This document shows positions 45,973-55,467 of a DNA stretch of 64,000 nucleotides, one piece after another (within the stretch, counting starts at the first letter, position 1; the number at the start of each line of letters is the position of its first letter). Source of the stretch: Ekhidna sp964289745 (GTDB lineage: Bacteria > Bacteroidota > Bacteroidia > Cytophagales > Cyclobacteriaceae); contig CAXYMM010000001.1 of NCBI GenBank assembly GCA_964289745.1, positions 1,674,001 to 1,738,000 of the forward strand, in the 5' to 3' direction. A program made the translations under genes and the position numbers. The notes under the pieces are model-generated. The model was given only the letters and a program-made list of their open reading frames with translations. It was not told the DNA's origin and did not search any database.

Positions 45973-47292
45973 TTAAAATTCTGCTTCATGAATCTTACCT
46001 GCTAGCTGATAAAGAGTGATCTCTGATATTTTGGCATTGTACTTTGCCTGGATCAGGTTTATTTCTGCCTGTAAAAGGTTTAATTGAGCGGTGCGAAAGT
46101 CAAGAGAAGTAACCTGACCCAGCTTATATCGTTCTTTTGTTCGTTCAAAGTTTTGCTGGTTTGAAAGCAGATTGTTTTGTTGGGCTTTTATGACAAACAG
46201 ACGATTTTCATATTCAGACCATGTATTTTCAAAATTTGATTGAACTTCCACGGTCGTTTGCTTGGTAACCGTTTCCTGAATGCCTCTATTGATTCGTGCA
46301 TTTTGCATGGCGACTGTACTTTTGCCTCCGTCAAAGAGATTCCAAGTAAAAGATGCACCATAGGTAATGCCTTTGTTCGTTCGAGAAGACAGGAAATTAC
46401 CCGGGGCAATATTATTCACTCCAGTAGAGTAGCCACTATTTATTGAAATCGTTGGGAAAAGGTTTCGTTTAGAGATTTGATTGTCAAATTGGCTGACTTT
46501 TGCTCCTGATTTAGCAAGCCTGATTTGCGTGTTTGCCTCAATCATAGAGGCTCGCATGGCATCTTGATCTTCTATAATTTTGAATTGGACTGTCGTGTCT
46601 ACTTTATATATCTCGCTAGATTCTATGGAAAGTAAAATATTTAGGTTTCTAATTTGATTTTGAAGTAGCTGGTACGCATTGAGGTAATTGATGCTATCGG
46701 TGTTTATGTCCACCTCTGCGTTGGATACATCCAGACGCGTATTCCTGCCATAGTCGAACCCATATTGCGTTCTGGTTAATCTGTCTTTTGAAATCTGCAA
46801 AGTTTGTCCCAAACTGCTCAAGGTCTGCTGGCTTTGAGCTATATTATAGTACAAGGTGTAAAAAGCTATTAAAGTGTTCTCTAGCGTCGCTTGTGCATTA
46901 AGCTGTGCTAGGGTCAGATTTTCCTTATTTCGACTAATATTGTGCTTCCGATTAAAACCATCAAATAGTATATAATTAAGGTTCAGGTTTAATATCCTGC
47001 TATCAGACTCCGCCCTTTTGATTGTTGTGTCGGATCCATTTGAAAAGACAATTCCCGAGTTGTCAATATTATAGGCAACACTTCCATTAGCAGACAAAGA
47101 GGGCAAATAGCCAGAATTCAAAATATTTGTATTGTTTTTAGCTACAATGACATTGAGGTCTGCGATTTTTAGGTCAAAGTTTTTTTCCATGAGCATTTTT
47201 AATGCCTCATTCTTGGTCAAGATTTCTTGAGCACATCCTTTAAAAACAGGTATCAGCAGAAAGGGTAAGATCAACAATTCTTTAAGGTTCAT
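45973..47292 (-). CDS. TolC-family outer-membrane efflux protein
   Basis: A 439-residue TolC-like channel with signal peptide (LLILPFLLIPVFKGCA). Paired long helices show as Ala/Gln/Asn-rich heptads (AQLNAQATLENTLIAFYTLY, DRLTRTQYGFDYGRNTRLDV, FERTKERYKLGQVTSLDFRT), with two repeats of the family. It exports drugs or other compounds with the inner-membrane pump and adaptor encoded just upstream. The start is 5 bases after the RND gene stop, so it is the third gene of a three-gene operon. Confidence 0.93.
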   Translation of the reverse strand: MNLKELLILPFLLIPVFKGCAQEILTKNEALKMLMEKNFDLKIADLNVIVAKNNTNILNSGYLPSLSANGSVAYNIDNSGIVFSNGSDTTIKRAESDSRILNLNLNYILFDGFNRKHNISRNKENLTLAQLNAQATLENTLIAFYTLYYNIAQSQQTLSSLGQTLQISKDRLTRTQYGFDYGRNTRLDVSNAEVDINTDSINYLNAYQLLQNQIRNLNILLSIESSEIYKVDTTVQFKIIEDQDAMRASMIEANTQIRLAKSGAKVSQFDNQISKRNLFPTISINSGYSTGVNNIAPGNFLSSRTNKGITYGASFTWNLFDGGKSTVAMQNARINRGIQETVTKQTTVEVQSNFENTWSEYENRLFVIKAQQNNLLSNQQNFERTKERYKLGQVTSLDFRTAQLNLLQAEINLIQAKYNAKISEITLYQLAGKIHEAEF

Positions 47293-47297
47293 ACAAT

Positions 47298-50200
47298 TTA
47301 CGATTTGAGCTCGATGACAGCAGGTTCTACTTCTTCGCGAGGTATTTTCTTTCCCGAGATCAGCCAGCGAACATTTATCTTGAATGAATTGCTCAAGGAT
47401 AGGTAGACTGGAAGTATCACGAGTGTTAGGATAGTTGCTATGGCTATTCCATACGCAATTGAGACGGCCATGGGAATCAAAAATTGAGCCTGTCTACTTT
47501 TTTCAAATATTAGCGGCGTCAACCCAGCAATGGTGGTAATGGAGGTAAGGAAAATAGCCTTGAACCTTGACTTAGAAGCCTTGAAAAGAGCCTCGTGGTA
47601 TTTCATGCCTTCTTTTAGGTTCGTGTTAAACTTTCCAATCAGCACGAGTCCATCATTTACCATTATTCCTATTAAGGCAATGATCCCCAACCAAGACAAA
47701 ATGTTGATAGGTAAGCCATGAATGTAGTGACCCCATGCTACACCAACTAAGCTAATAGGGATTAAAAGAAGAAGCAATAATGGCTGATCGTACGAACGAA
47801 AAGTAAAAGCTATTGTCATGTAAATAAGAAAAAGAATGATGGGTATTACGGTATTCGCTGATTTGATAAGTTTATTTTGTTCGCGCTTTTGACCATCGTA
47901 GATGGGGGTTACAGACGGATATTTTTCGATAATGGACGGCAATACATTTTCTCGCAAGTCATTCAAAATTTCAGGAGCACTATCCTTTGGGTTGGCTAGA
48001 TCGGAAGATACCTGAACTTCACGCCTCCCGTCTATATGATTGATGGCGACTTCTCCTCTAGCTATTGTATAATTTGCTATTTCTTTAAAGGGAACTTTAG
48101 CACCACTGGGGGTAGTGATTTTCATTTCATCTAGTCGGGTTATACTGAATCTATTTTCTTCATTATAACGCACCCAAACTTTAATTTCATCCTGCCCTCT
48201 TTGGAAGCGTTGAGCTTGATATCCAAAAAATCCGTTTCTCACTTGACGCATCACTCCCTCTGTGTTTAGACCTAATAGAAATGCTTTATCATTTAGCTGA
48301 ACATTTACTTCTTTAATACCAAGAGGATCGTTGTCTATCACATCTTTTAGAAGTGCATTATTTTCCATTTTTTGCCTCAGCTCGTTTTTAGCTGCCTTGA
48401 GTTCATTTGCATTGTTGCCTAGTAGTGAAATGGAAATAGGGCTCCCTCCAAAGTTCCGACCTCCGCCAAAAGTGAGGGCTTCTACTCCGTATACCAGACC
48501 TGTTTTTTCTTTAATGGAATTTCCAATCGAGGTAGAAGGAAAATTCCTAAGCTCACCTGGGAGTAAATTAATTCTCAGTGAGCCATTAGCAGAACCTGGC
48601 CCAATTGTTTTGATAATATTTTCAATTACTTGCCTATTACCTGTTTGCTTGGCGGTAAACTCTTCATTTGTTTCCCATGCTTTTTCTTCTATTAAGGTGA
48701 GGATGGAATCGGTAATCGCTACATTAGTTCCCTCGGGCATTTTTAAAGTAACGCTGACCTGATCACTAGCTATTTGAGGAAAAAATGTGGTTCGAATAAT
48801 GCCACCACCTATGGAGCCGAAGGTTAAAATAAGGAGCGAAAATGCAATTGCTACTGTGAGAAAGCGATTATTTAAACTAAAATTAAGCACTTGGGTATAG
48901 ATACCATCTCTTAGAATTTCGATGATCTTATCACCAATTTTATTTATTTGACGGAGTTTAGAGAAAATCAATGCAATACCCCTTTTTTTCTTGTTGGGGT
49001 TCTCTTTAGTTAATGCTTTTGAATGTGCGATATGAGCCGGTAGGATGATTAGTGCTTCTATCAATGAAATCGAAAGCGTTAGAATTACCACTACTGATAC
49101 TTCTCCAAAAAAATCGCCGATTCGGCCATCTAAAAAAAGAAAAGTCCCAAAGGCTAGTAGGGTTGTTAAAATAGCAGAAACAATAGGGGGTATTACTTCC
49201 ATGGTTCCGTCTATAGCGGCTTGTACTCGGCTTTTTCCTTTCTCGTATTGGGAATAAATATTTTCTGCGATAACGATTCCATCGTCTACTAAAATTCCAA
49301 TTACAATAATCATCGCAAATAACGAAAGTACATTAATGGTAATATCGATACTTCCCGCAATTATGAACATCCCTAAAAAAGCAACAGGAAGACCAAGAGC
49401 CACCCAAAAGGCCAGTCGAGTGTTTAGGAAAAGCGATAAAAAGATGAGAACTAATACTATTCCAATCATCGCATTTTCCATTAGCAACGCAGTTCTTTGA
49501 TTTAAACGTATCGATGAATCACTCACCACATTTAGGTTGAGTTTTGGGTATTTCTTATTAAACTCCTCAATGTATATTCGTACTTTCTTGGCTGATGAGA
49601 TAAGGTCTTCATCATTTGTATTACTGATAGTAATGTTTACGGCCACATCCCCATTATAATAACGAGCATTTGGACTTTCAGAAAACCGGTCACGAACATC
49701 TGCAACATCTTTTAGCCGAATTATGTTGCCAGAAGCATCCGCACGCACTACCAAAAAATCCAATTCTTTGGATACATACGATCGATTGTTAGCTCGAATT
49801 AAATACTCCTCAATATTTGTTTTAATATTTCCACCAGATGATAGAATATTCTCTCTGGATACCGCCAATGCGATCTCCTCAAAACTCAAGTTGTATGCGA
49901 GAAGGTCTTTTTCTCTCACTGCTATTTCGATTTCTTCATCTGGAAAGCCGCTAATGGCCACTTGAGAAATTCCATCAATGGCACGCATGTCATTTTCGAT
50001 ATTCCTGGAAATAGATTTTAGTGTAGCTAAGTTTATCCCATCCCCACTCAACGCAAAAGAGATCGTAGGTCGGATGTTAACTTGTTTGCTTACTGTCGGT
50101 GGCTCCATACCAATAGGAAAGGAGGGTACACGATCTACTGCATTTTTAACTTGCTGTAGCATCAGGTCTATGTCCTGTCCTTTTTCAATTTCTATTCGTA

Positions 50201-50474
50201 TCAACGCACTATTTTCTTTACTCGTAGAGAGGACCCGATCTACCCCAACCACTCCTTTCAGATTATCTTCAATTTTAAGAACGATTCCTTGTTCTATTTC
50301 AAAAGGAGATGCACCTGGGTAAGTAACGGCAATATTGATGATTTTGGATTTTACTAATGGGAAGAAGGAAGACTTCATCCTCGACATTCCTATCAAGCCA
50401 AAAACCACAATTGCAATCATTAACACGTTGACTGCTACCGAATACTTTATGAAGTAAGAGATCAGTTTTCTCAT
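47298..50474 (-). CDS. RND-family efflux pump inner-membrane subunit (AcrB/HAE-like)
   Basis: A 1058-residue RND transporter with twelve membrane helices in two halves. Helix 1 is YFIKYSVAVNVLMIAIVVFG; helix 4 carries the proton-relay Asp pair in IVVIGILVDDGIVIAENIY; the periplasmic porter and docking domains lie between helices 1-2 and 7-8 (VSVTLKMPEGTNVAITDS marks the second). The closing half has ALIGIMVNDGLVLIG. Driven by protons, it moves substrates from periplasm to the TolC duct. It starts 2 bases after the adaptor gene stop. Confidence 0.95.
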   Translation of the reverse strand: MRKLISYFIKYSVAVNVLMIAIVVFGLIGMSRMKSSFFPLVKSKIINIAVTYPGASPFEIEQGIVLKIEDNLKGVVGVDRVLSTSKENSALIRIEIEKGQDIDLMLQQVKNAVDRVPSFPIGMEPPTVSKQVNIRPTISFALSGDGINLATLKSISRNIENDMRAIDGISQVAISGFPDEEIEIAVREKDLLAYNLSFEEIALAVSRENILSSGGNIKTNIEEYLIRANNRSYVSKELDFLVVRADASGNIIRLKDVADVRDRFSESPNARYYNGDVAVNITISNTNDEDLISSAKKVRIYIEEFNKKYPKLNLNVVSDSSIRLNQRTALLMENAMIGIVLVLIFLSLFLNTRLAFWVALGLPVAFLGMFIIAGSIDITINVLSLFAMIIVIGILVDDGIVIAENIYSQYEKGKSRVQAAIDGTMEVIPPIVSAILTTLLAFGTFLFLDGRIGDFFGEVSVVVILTLSISLIEALIILPAHIAHSKALTKENPNKKKRGIALIFSKLRQINKIGDKIIEILRDGIYTQVLNFSLNNRFLTVAIAFSLLILTFGSIGGGIIRTTFFPQIASDQVSVTLKMPEGTNVAITDSILTLIEEKAWETNEEFTAKQTGNRQVIENIIKTIGPGSANGSLRINLLPGELRNFPSTSIGNSIKEKTGLVYGVEALTFGGGRNFGGSPISISLLGNNANELKAAKNELRQKMENNALLKDVIDNDPLGIKEVNVQLNDKAFLLGLNTEGVMRQVRNGFFGYQAQRFQRGQDEIKVWVRYNEENRFSITRLDEMKITTPSGAKVPFKEIANYTIARGEVAINHIDGRREVQVSSDLANPKDSAPEILNDLRENVLPSIIEKYPSVTPIYDGQKREQNKLIKSANTVIPIILFLIYMTIAFTFRSYDQPLLLLLLIPISLVGVAWGHYIHGLPINILSWLGIIALIGIMVNDGLVLIGKFNTNLKEGMKYHEALFKASKSRFKAIFLTSITTIAGLTPLIFEKSRQAQFLIPMAVSIAYGIAIATILTLVILPVYLSLSNSFKINVRWLISGKKIPREEVEPAVIELKS

Positions 50475-50476
50475 CG

Positions 50477-51607
50477 CTACTGGGTTAGAATCATAGCATC
50501 AGATACTATTTCTACTGGCATGCCAGGATAGCCGCCTATAACTGGACGAATAATTATTTGCGTGCCGTTTGCCAGTCCTTTGATTATCGCTCTTTTTTCA
50601 GTGTAATGGACTGGAATTATTTGTTTTGGTACTAGGGCATTGTTTTCTACGATGAAAACCTCCCGATCATTAATGAGCAGGCTTCGCTCAATTTCAATGG
50701 CATTGGTCTCTGATTTGATCAAAATATGTGCTTCCAAATACATTCCTTCCACAAGCCCCGAACCTGATACGGCAATAAAAACTTTTACCGTTTGCGTTTC
50801 TTGATCCAGTCGACCGTTAACTCTTTTTACAACGCCTATCCACTCACCATCACCGCTGAGATTGGTTAATCGTACCTGTTCTCCAATTTGTATAAGTTCG
50901 AAATACTCGGCATTCACAGCCACTTCCAGTTCAAAACTTTTGAGTGATACAAATTCTCCTAACTTCTGACCAGATCGCACTAGGGTGCCACTGTTTACTA
51001 GGGACTCTGTTAAAACGCCATCGAATGGTGCACGTATGGTATATTTCTCGAGTCGCTCCTCCTGATTTTTAACATTATAGTAGGTCGTCATTATCTGCTT
51101 TCCAGTAACGAAAAACTTCTCCCTATCGGAGGTGGTCTGAGGAAGTGGTCGAACATTTTTATTGATATTGAAAGATTTTAAGTAAGCATCCCATCGATCA
51201 AAGGCTTTTGGATAATCAAACCTTATATCGGGCATCATTCCAGCAATAAGATCGTATAGCGCACTGCGCTGTGCAAGCAAGCCCGAGTAATATTCTTTTG
51301 AATCCATTCGCATCAAAATATCTCCCTTTTTAAAAAATTGTCCCGTCTTAAAATGCTTCTTAGATTCCTGCAAAACTCCCTGCACTTCTGCGTATAGCTC
51401 AATCTTTCTCGAAGCTACCAGATTCCCATTTGCTCTTACGAGAATAGGGATATTTCCGTTCACTACTGGGCGAGTGTACACTTTTTTGATGGCTTTGGAT
51501 ACCTCTTTTCGAGTACGCTGATTGGCATTAATCAATATTTTGGATGCGAAGTACGACCCAACAAGGAATAGCACTCCGAGGAAGATCCCCAATGTTTTTC
51601 GAATCAT
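50477..51607 (-). CDS. Efflux RND periplasmic adaptor (membrane fusion protein)
   Basis: A 376-residue adaptor anchored by an N-terminal helix (TLGIFLGVLFLVGSYFASKI). The biotinyl-lipoyl-like domain is split: ASRKIELYAEVQGVLQESKK and IRAPFDGVLTESLVNSGTLV, with a short helical hairpin between. A beta-barrel domain follows (FELEVAVNAEYFELIQIGEQ) and a membrane-proximal domain ends at PVIGGYPGMPVEIV. Links the RND pump to TolC. First gene of the operon; about 330 bases of non-coding DNA lie before it. Confidence 0.93.
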   Translation of the reverse strand: MIRKTLGIFLGVLFLVGSYFASKILINANQRTRKEVSKAIKKVYTRPVVNGNIPILVRANGNLVASRKIELYAEVQGVLQESKKHFKTGQFFKKGDILMRMDSKEYYSGLLAQRSALYDLIAGMMPDIRFDYPKAFDRWDAYLKSFNINKNVRPLPQTTSDREKFFVTGKQIMTTYYNVKNQEERLEKYTIRAPFDGVLTESLVNSGTLVRSGQKLGEFVSLKSFELEVAVNAEYFELIQIGEQVRLTNLSGDGEWIGVVKRVNGRLDQETQTVKVFIAVSGSGLVEGMYLEAHILIKSETNAIEIERSLLINDREVFIVENNALVPKQIIPVHYTEKRAIIKGLANGTQIIIRPVIGGYPGMPVEIVSDAMILTQ

Positions 51608-51943
51608 AGTATTGGGTATAGATGTTATATAAGGTTAAAAATCAAACAAATATTCATTTGCTGCAAGATAACTTGATCTGTTATTAAAAAGGGGTTATAA
51701 ACTGAGTAAATAGAGGGAGGTTATGTATAATGTGATTAAAATGTTAAAATTGAACATTTTTGTCTTACTTTAATTAGCATATGTATGAACCTAAGCATAT
51801 AATTATCTATATAAATTTATTTAGTACGCCAGATTTTGCCCGTTATGGGCATCATCTAACGAGATGAGAGACACCATAACCCTTCTAATTCAAGGGCTGA
51901 TACAGGTTGATCAGAGTTTTTAATAGCTAGTAAATCGATTTGA
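51608..51943. other. Intergenic region between divergent efflux operon and nth, with clustered hairpins
   Basis: The left 230 bases are A/T-rich without a recognised gene and should hold the divergent promoters. From 51838 to 51914 four short perfect stems follow each other: GCCC/GGGC (51838-51850), CATCT/AGATG (starting 51853), CCCTT/AAGGG (ending 51896), and CTGAT/ATCAG (51897-51914), the last followed by GAG and five T. This could be a leader structure or small RNA ahead of nth; it matches no riboswitch I can name. Confidence 0.35.
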
Positions 51944-52609
51944 TTGGTAAAGAAGCAAGATAAGGTAGATTTTGTTGTAAGTAAACTTGGGGAGCTTTAT
52001 CCCGAGGTTCCGATTCCTTTGGATCATTACAGTCCATATACGTTACTGGTGGCCGTTTTGCTCTCTGCCCAATGTACAGACGAAAGAGTAAACAAAATCA
52101 CCCCAACGCTATTTGCTTTAGCAGACAATCCCTTAGACATGGCGAAGATTCCAGTGGAAAAGATCAAGGAGATCATTCGACCTTGTGGACTTAGCCCTAT
52201 GAAGTCCAAAGGTATTTCGGAGCTGTCTCAAATATTACTTGATAAATACGATGGCGAGGTTCCAGCCAATATGTCGGCACTAGAAGCATTGCCCGCTGTA
52301 GGGCATAAGACGGCCTCCGTAGTGATGGCGCAAGCTTTTGGCATACCGGCGTTTCCAGTAGATACTCATATACACCGTCTTATCTATCGATGGGGACTTT
52401 CTAATGGAAATGGCGTGCAGCAAACGGAGAAAGATTGTAAGCGATTGTTTCCTCAAGAAATTTGGAACAAACTACATCTCCAAATCATTTTCTTTGGCAG
52501 AGAATATTGTCGGGCAAGGGGTCATAATCCATTTGAATGCCCAATTTGCGCTAAAATAGGCAGAACACTTATGTTCAAAAATTATGATTTGAAACCGCCA
52601 AGAAAATGA
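51944..52609 (+). CDS. nth: Endonuclease III (DNA glycosylase/AP lyase) with degenerate FeS loop
   Basis: A 221-residue base-excision repair glycosylase for oxidised pyrimidines. The helix-hairpin-helix is LEALPAVGHKTASVVMAQAF with catalytic Lys K122, and catalytic Asp is D140 in PVDTHIHR. The C-terminal cluster loop has only three Cys (C189, C199, C202) with C-x9-C-x2-C spacing instead of the usual C-x6-C-x2-C-x5-C, so a standard 4Fe-4S cluster is unlikely. The start is TTG at 51944 (MVKKQDKVDF); no ATG is available. It converges with dacB, 2 bases apart. Confidence 0.92.
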   Translation: MVKKQDKVDFVVSKLGELYPEVPIPLDHYSPYTLLVAVLLSAQCTDERVNKITPTLFALADNPLDMAKIPVEKIKEIIRPCGLSPMKSKGISELSQILLDKYDGEVPANMSALEALPAVGHKTASVVMAQAFGIPAFPVDTHIHRLIYRWGLSNGNGVQQTEKDCKRLFPQEIWNKLHLQIIFFGREYCRARGHNPFECPICAKIGRTLMFKNYDLKPPRK

Positions 52610-52611
52610 CG

Positions 52612-53940
52612 TTAGTATGCATCTCTAACTTTCATTAAAAAAAGCTCCATTTCATTTTTGATATCCTGCACTGGTCTTGTGAAATGGTTATTCATCAGGC
52701 TAAATATCAAGCGTTTACCAGATTTAGAGATCAGGTAACCTGATAAGCAATGGTTATTAGATAATGTTCCCGTTTTGGCATAAATAAATGGTTTTTCTGA
52801 TAGGTAGAGCCCTTCTAGTGTTCCTTCGCCCCCAGTAGGTAGTAGCGCAGTTACCCTGTCCCATCCAAATTCTTCAACACTTTTTTTTAGCAATCTGACC
52901 TGATTAATCGGGGAATTCAGGTTATATCTGGATAACCCCGAACCGTCCACCCAAACCATATCGCTTAGCTCGCTTAGCCATACGTTTACTACAAATTTTC
53001 GAAACTCATCCAACGACTCATATCCATTCATACCGGCTGACAAAATCAGGAGTTGCTCGGCCAATAAATTATCGCTGGGCTTTAGCATTTTTGCCAACAC
53101 AAAATCAAGGCTTTGACTGTAAAGCGTATCTCTTGGTTCAAAGTCAGTCGTAGCTAGTTTAATAGCTGGTTTTAAGGTGTCTTTGAGCAACTCGATAATC
53201 AAATCATTGGTAATGTTGAATGGAATTTCTCTTTTGAAGTTGGATGTATCGTTCTCAATAAATACTGTGAATTTATTGAATCGGGCATCGCGTCTTACAA
53301 ATTCCCCGGGTTTTTCTTGCTTTCTAACATCTACAAATGATTCAAAAAAGGCAGGTTCTATTGTCAGGCTATCATTGTTTTTAACAATGTTGAGCGTATT
53401 TTCATAAATTGGAAGCCATGATCTTTGTGGTTGATAATGGTAGATATAGTCATCCCAAGCCCAGCCAGAACCGTATCGATTTAAACCTTCTGGTAGTACT
53501 ATATTCACTATTTTGGTAGCATTCATTAGTTCAAATGCTGGTTGGTTGATAAAATCTTCGTGAAGAAAAGTAGGGTCTCCAACTGGTCTAACAAAGAGTT
53601 CGTCCTGATTTTGTGTAAACAATAAGCTAGGTATTGAGTCTTTGAACGTTTTCAAGGCCACATACATGGACAATAATTTGGTATTGCTTGCCGGTGTAAA
53701 AAGAAGAGAAGCATTGTAGTTGTAGACGGATTTACCCTCCTCGAGATCATAAAGACTGAAACCTGTAAAATGATCTGAAAAAACGTCTGAGGATTTCAGT
53801 ATATCGGAAGTATCGTGTTCTAATACAATTTGCTTCACAGCGGAACAGCCATAAGAAATCATCAATAAAACAAAAATTGAGTACCTATAAGACACCCAAT
53901 TAGCTTTATAAAAGCCTCTTATAATAAAACTATTGTGCAT
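52612..53940 (-). CDS. dacB: D-alanyl-D-alanine carboxypeptidase/endopeptidase (PBP4-type, S13)
   Basis: A 442-residue penicillin-binding protein of peptidase family S13. Active-site motifs are S85-N-T-K88 in FTPASNTKLL, the SxN-like motif in VDGSGLSRYN, and KTG in YAKTGTLSNN. An N-terminal hydrophobic segment ending MISYGC suggests a lipoprotein or membrane anchor, so it acts in the periplasm trimming or opening peptidoglycan cross-links. The inserted domain between SxxK and SxN is shorter than in E. coli PBP4. Confidence 0.9.
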   Translation of the reverse strand: MHNSFIIRGFYKANWVSYRYSIFVLLMISYGCSAVKQIVLEHDTSDILKSSDVFSDHFTGFSLYDLEEGKSVYNYNASLLFTPASNTKLLSMYVALKTFKDSIPSLLFTQNQDELFVRPVGDPTFLHEDFINQPAFELMNATKIVNIVLPEGLNRYGSGWAWDDYIYHYQPQRSWLPIYENTLNIVKNNDSLTIEPAFFESFVDVRKQEKPGEFVRRDARFNKFTVFIENDTSNFKREIPFNITNDLIIELLKDTLKPAIKLATTDFEPRDTLYSQSLDFVLAKMLKPSDNLLAEQLLILSAGMNGYESLDEFRKFVVNVWLSELSDMVWVDGSGLSRYNLNSPINQVRLLKKSVEEFGWDRVTALLPTGGEGTLEGLYLSEKPFIYAKTGTLSNNHCLSGYLISKSGKRLIFSLMNNHFTRPVQDIKNEMELFLMKVRDAY

Positions 53941-54042
53941 AAATATAGTGTATTAGGAAGGACAGGGTTTTTTGGAAACTTTTTTGTTAGTTATTTTGAG
54001 CCACTAATGTAAAAACGAAAAAATAACAACTGCTCCAAATCA

Positions 54043-55332
54043 ATGAATATTCTTGAATTAATTACGTTCCTAATTTTTCTGGCAGCGGTATTTACTTTGA
54101 TCAATATTACTGTTTTAAAACTTCCATCTACCATTGGATTGATGTTCATTGCGCTAGTCATGTCAATCACCATTCTGATCGTGGGCTATTTTGTGCCCTC
54201 TATTACTGAGGGAGCAGCTCAAATTATTAAGGAGTTTGATTTTGAGGTCGTTCTCATGGATGTCATGTTAAACTTCCTCCTTTTTGCCGGAGCACTTTCT
54301 ATAAATCTGAATAAACTCAGGGAGGAAAGTTTGCCAATATTTATTCTTGCGATTGGAAGTACCATGATGTCGACGTTCATTGTAGGATATTTAGTCTTTT
54401 TTATTTTCCCATTTTTAGTGCCTGGTTTAGAAATAGACATTATTTATTGTCTGCTCTTTGGGGCTCTTATTTCCCCAACAGACCCAATTGCGGTTTTGGC
54501 ACTCACGAAAAAAGCTGGACTTTCGAAAAAACTGGAAATCAAAATTGCAGGAGAATCCCTTTTTAATGATGGGGTAGGTGTGGTAGTATTTTTAACCATC
54601 CTAGCAATAGCTAAATCTCATGCAGGAGTCCATGACGACGGGGGACATGGTACTGGTGAAGTTACCTCAGGGGGGGTTGCACTACTTTTTGGTAAAGAAG
54701 TAATCGGGGGTGTCGGCTTAGGAGCTTTATTTGGTTTCATAGGATTCAAACTTCTGGATTTTATTGACAATGATCACATAGAGCTAGAGGTATTGGTGAC
54801 CTTAACTCTTGTGATGATAGGAGGACGGCTGGCTCATTTGATTCATGTTTCTGCACCACTTGCAATGGTTGTAATGGGACTTTTCATTGGAAACGAAGGC
54901 CGAGATGAAAAACTAGCAAGTGCTACTGGCGAATACGTTTTTAAGTTTTGGCATTTGCTTGATGAAGCATTGAATGCAATTCTATTTATTCTGATCGGTC
55001 TTGAAATAATGGTACTTGCAAATTCTTTCACTATCAGCAACTTATTAATAGGGGGCATTGGAATCATTATTGTCCTCTCTGCCCGATTTATTGGAGTAAG
55101 TATTCCAGTTACAATACTCTCCATGTTCAGAACATTTGAGCCCAAGACGATTCAAATATTAACCTGGGGAGGTTTAAGAGGCGGAATTTCCGTTGCGCTA
55201 GCGCTATCTTTGTCTGATTTTGATTGGATTGATTCTATTATAAAAGAGACAATTCTGTTTACCACTTATTGTGTTGTGGTCTTTTCAATTTTAGTTCAAG
55301 GATTAACAATTGGTGCTTTGCTTAAAAAATAG
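54043..55332 (+). CDS. Na+/H+ antiporter, CPA1 family
   Basis: A 429-residue transporter with about twelve membrane helices. The CPA1 signatures are FGALISPTDPIAVLALTKK and GESLFNDGVGVVVFLTILAI (the Asn-Asp ion-binding pair), then LTWGGLRGGISVALALSLS near the C-terminus. It exchanges Na+ or K+ for H+ across the inner membrane. A His/Gly/Asp-rich loop (HAGVHDDGGHGTGE) sits after the ND helix and could sense pH or metal. Divergent from dacB. Confidence 0.93.
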   Translation: MNILELITFLIFLAAVFTLINITVLKLPSTIGLMFIALVMSITILIVGYFVPSITEGAAQIIKEFDFEVVLMDVMLNFLLFAGALSINLNKLREESLPIFILAIGSTMMSTFIVGYLVFFIFPFLVPGLEIDIIYCLLFGALISPTDPIAVLALTKKAGLSKKLEIKIAGESLFNDGVGVVVFLTILAIAKSHAGVHDDGGHGTGEVTSGGVALLFGKEVIGGVGLGALFGFIGFKLLDFIDNDHIELEVLVTLTLVMIGGRLAHLIHVSAPLAMVVMGLFIGNEGRDEKLASATGEYVFKFWHLLDEALNAILFILIGLEIMVLANSFTISNLLIGGIGIIIVLSARFIGVSIPVTILSMFRTFEPKTIQILTWGGLRGGISVALALSLSDFDWIDSIIKETILFTTYCVVVFSILVQGLTIGALLKK

Positions 55333-55360
55333 CATTGCAATTCTTTAAATTTTAATTGAA

Positions 55361-55396
55361 ATTTATGATCTTCGCAAGACATTTATGATCTTCGCA
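55361..55396 (+). repeat. Direct repeat of 16 bases upstream of the GPP34 gene
   Basis: ATTTATGATCTTCGCA occurs at 55361-55376 and again at 55381-55396, separated by AGAC. The pair lies about 70-105 bases before the GPP34 start. Such a spacing (20 bases, two helical turns) would suit a protein binding site, or it is a recent small duplication. Confidence 0.6.
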
Positions 55397-55467
55397 GTTT
55401 ACAAAAAGCCAGAGATCAACTATTTTCAACCTAAATTTTTGGAAAATAGAAACCAAAATTAGAAAAA

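Noticed and set aside
51838..51921. TPP-riboswitch-like words (ATGAGA, ACCCTT, CTGAT)
   Set aside because: The order and the closing P1/P4 helices of a TPP aptamer are missing, and the downstream gene is nth, not a thiamine gene.
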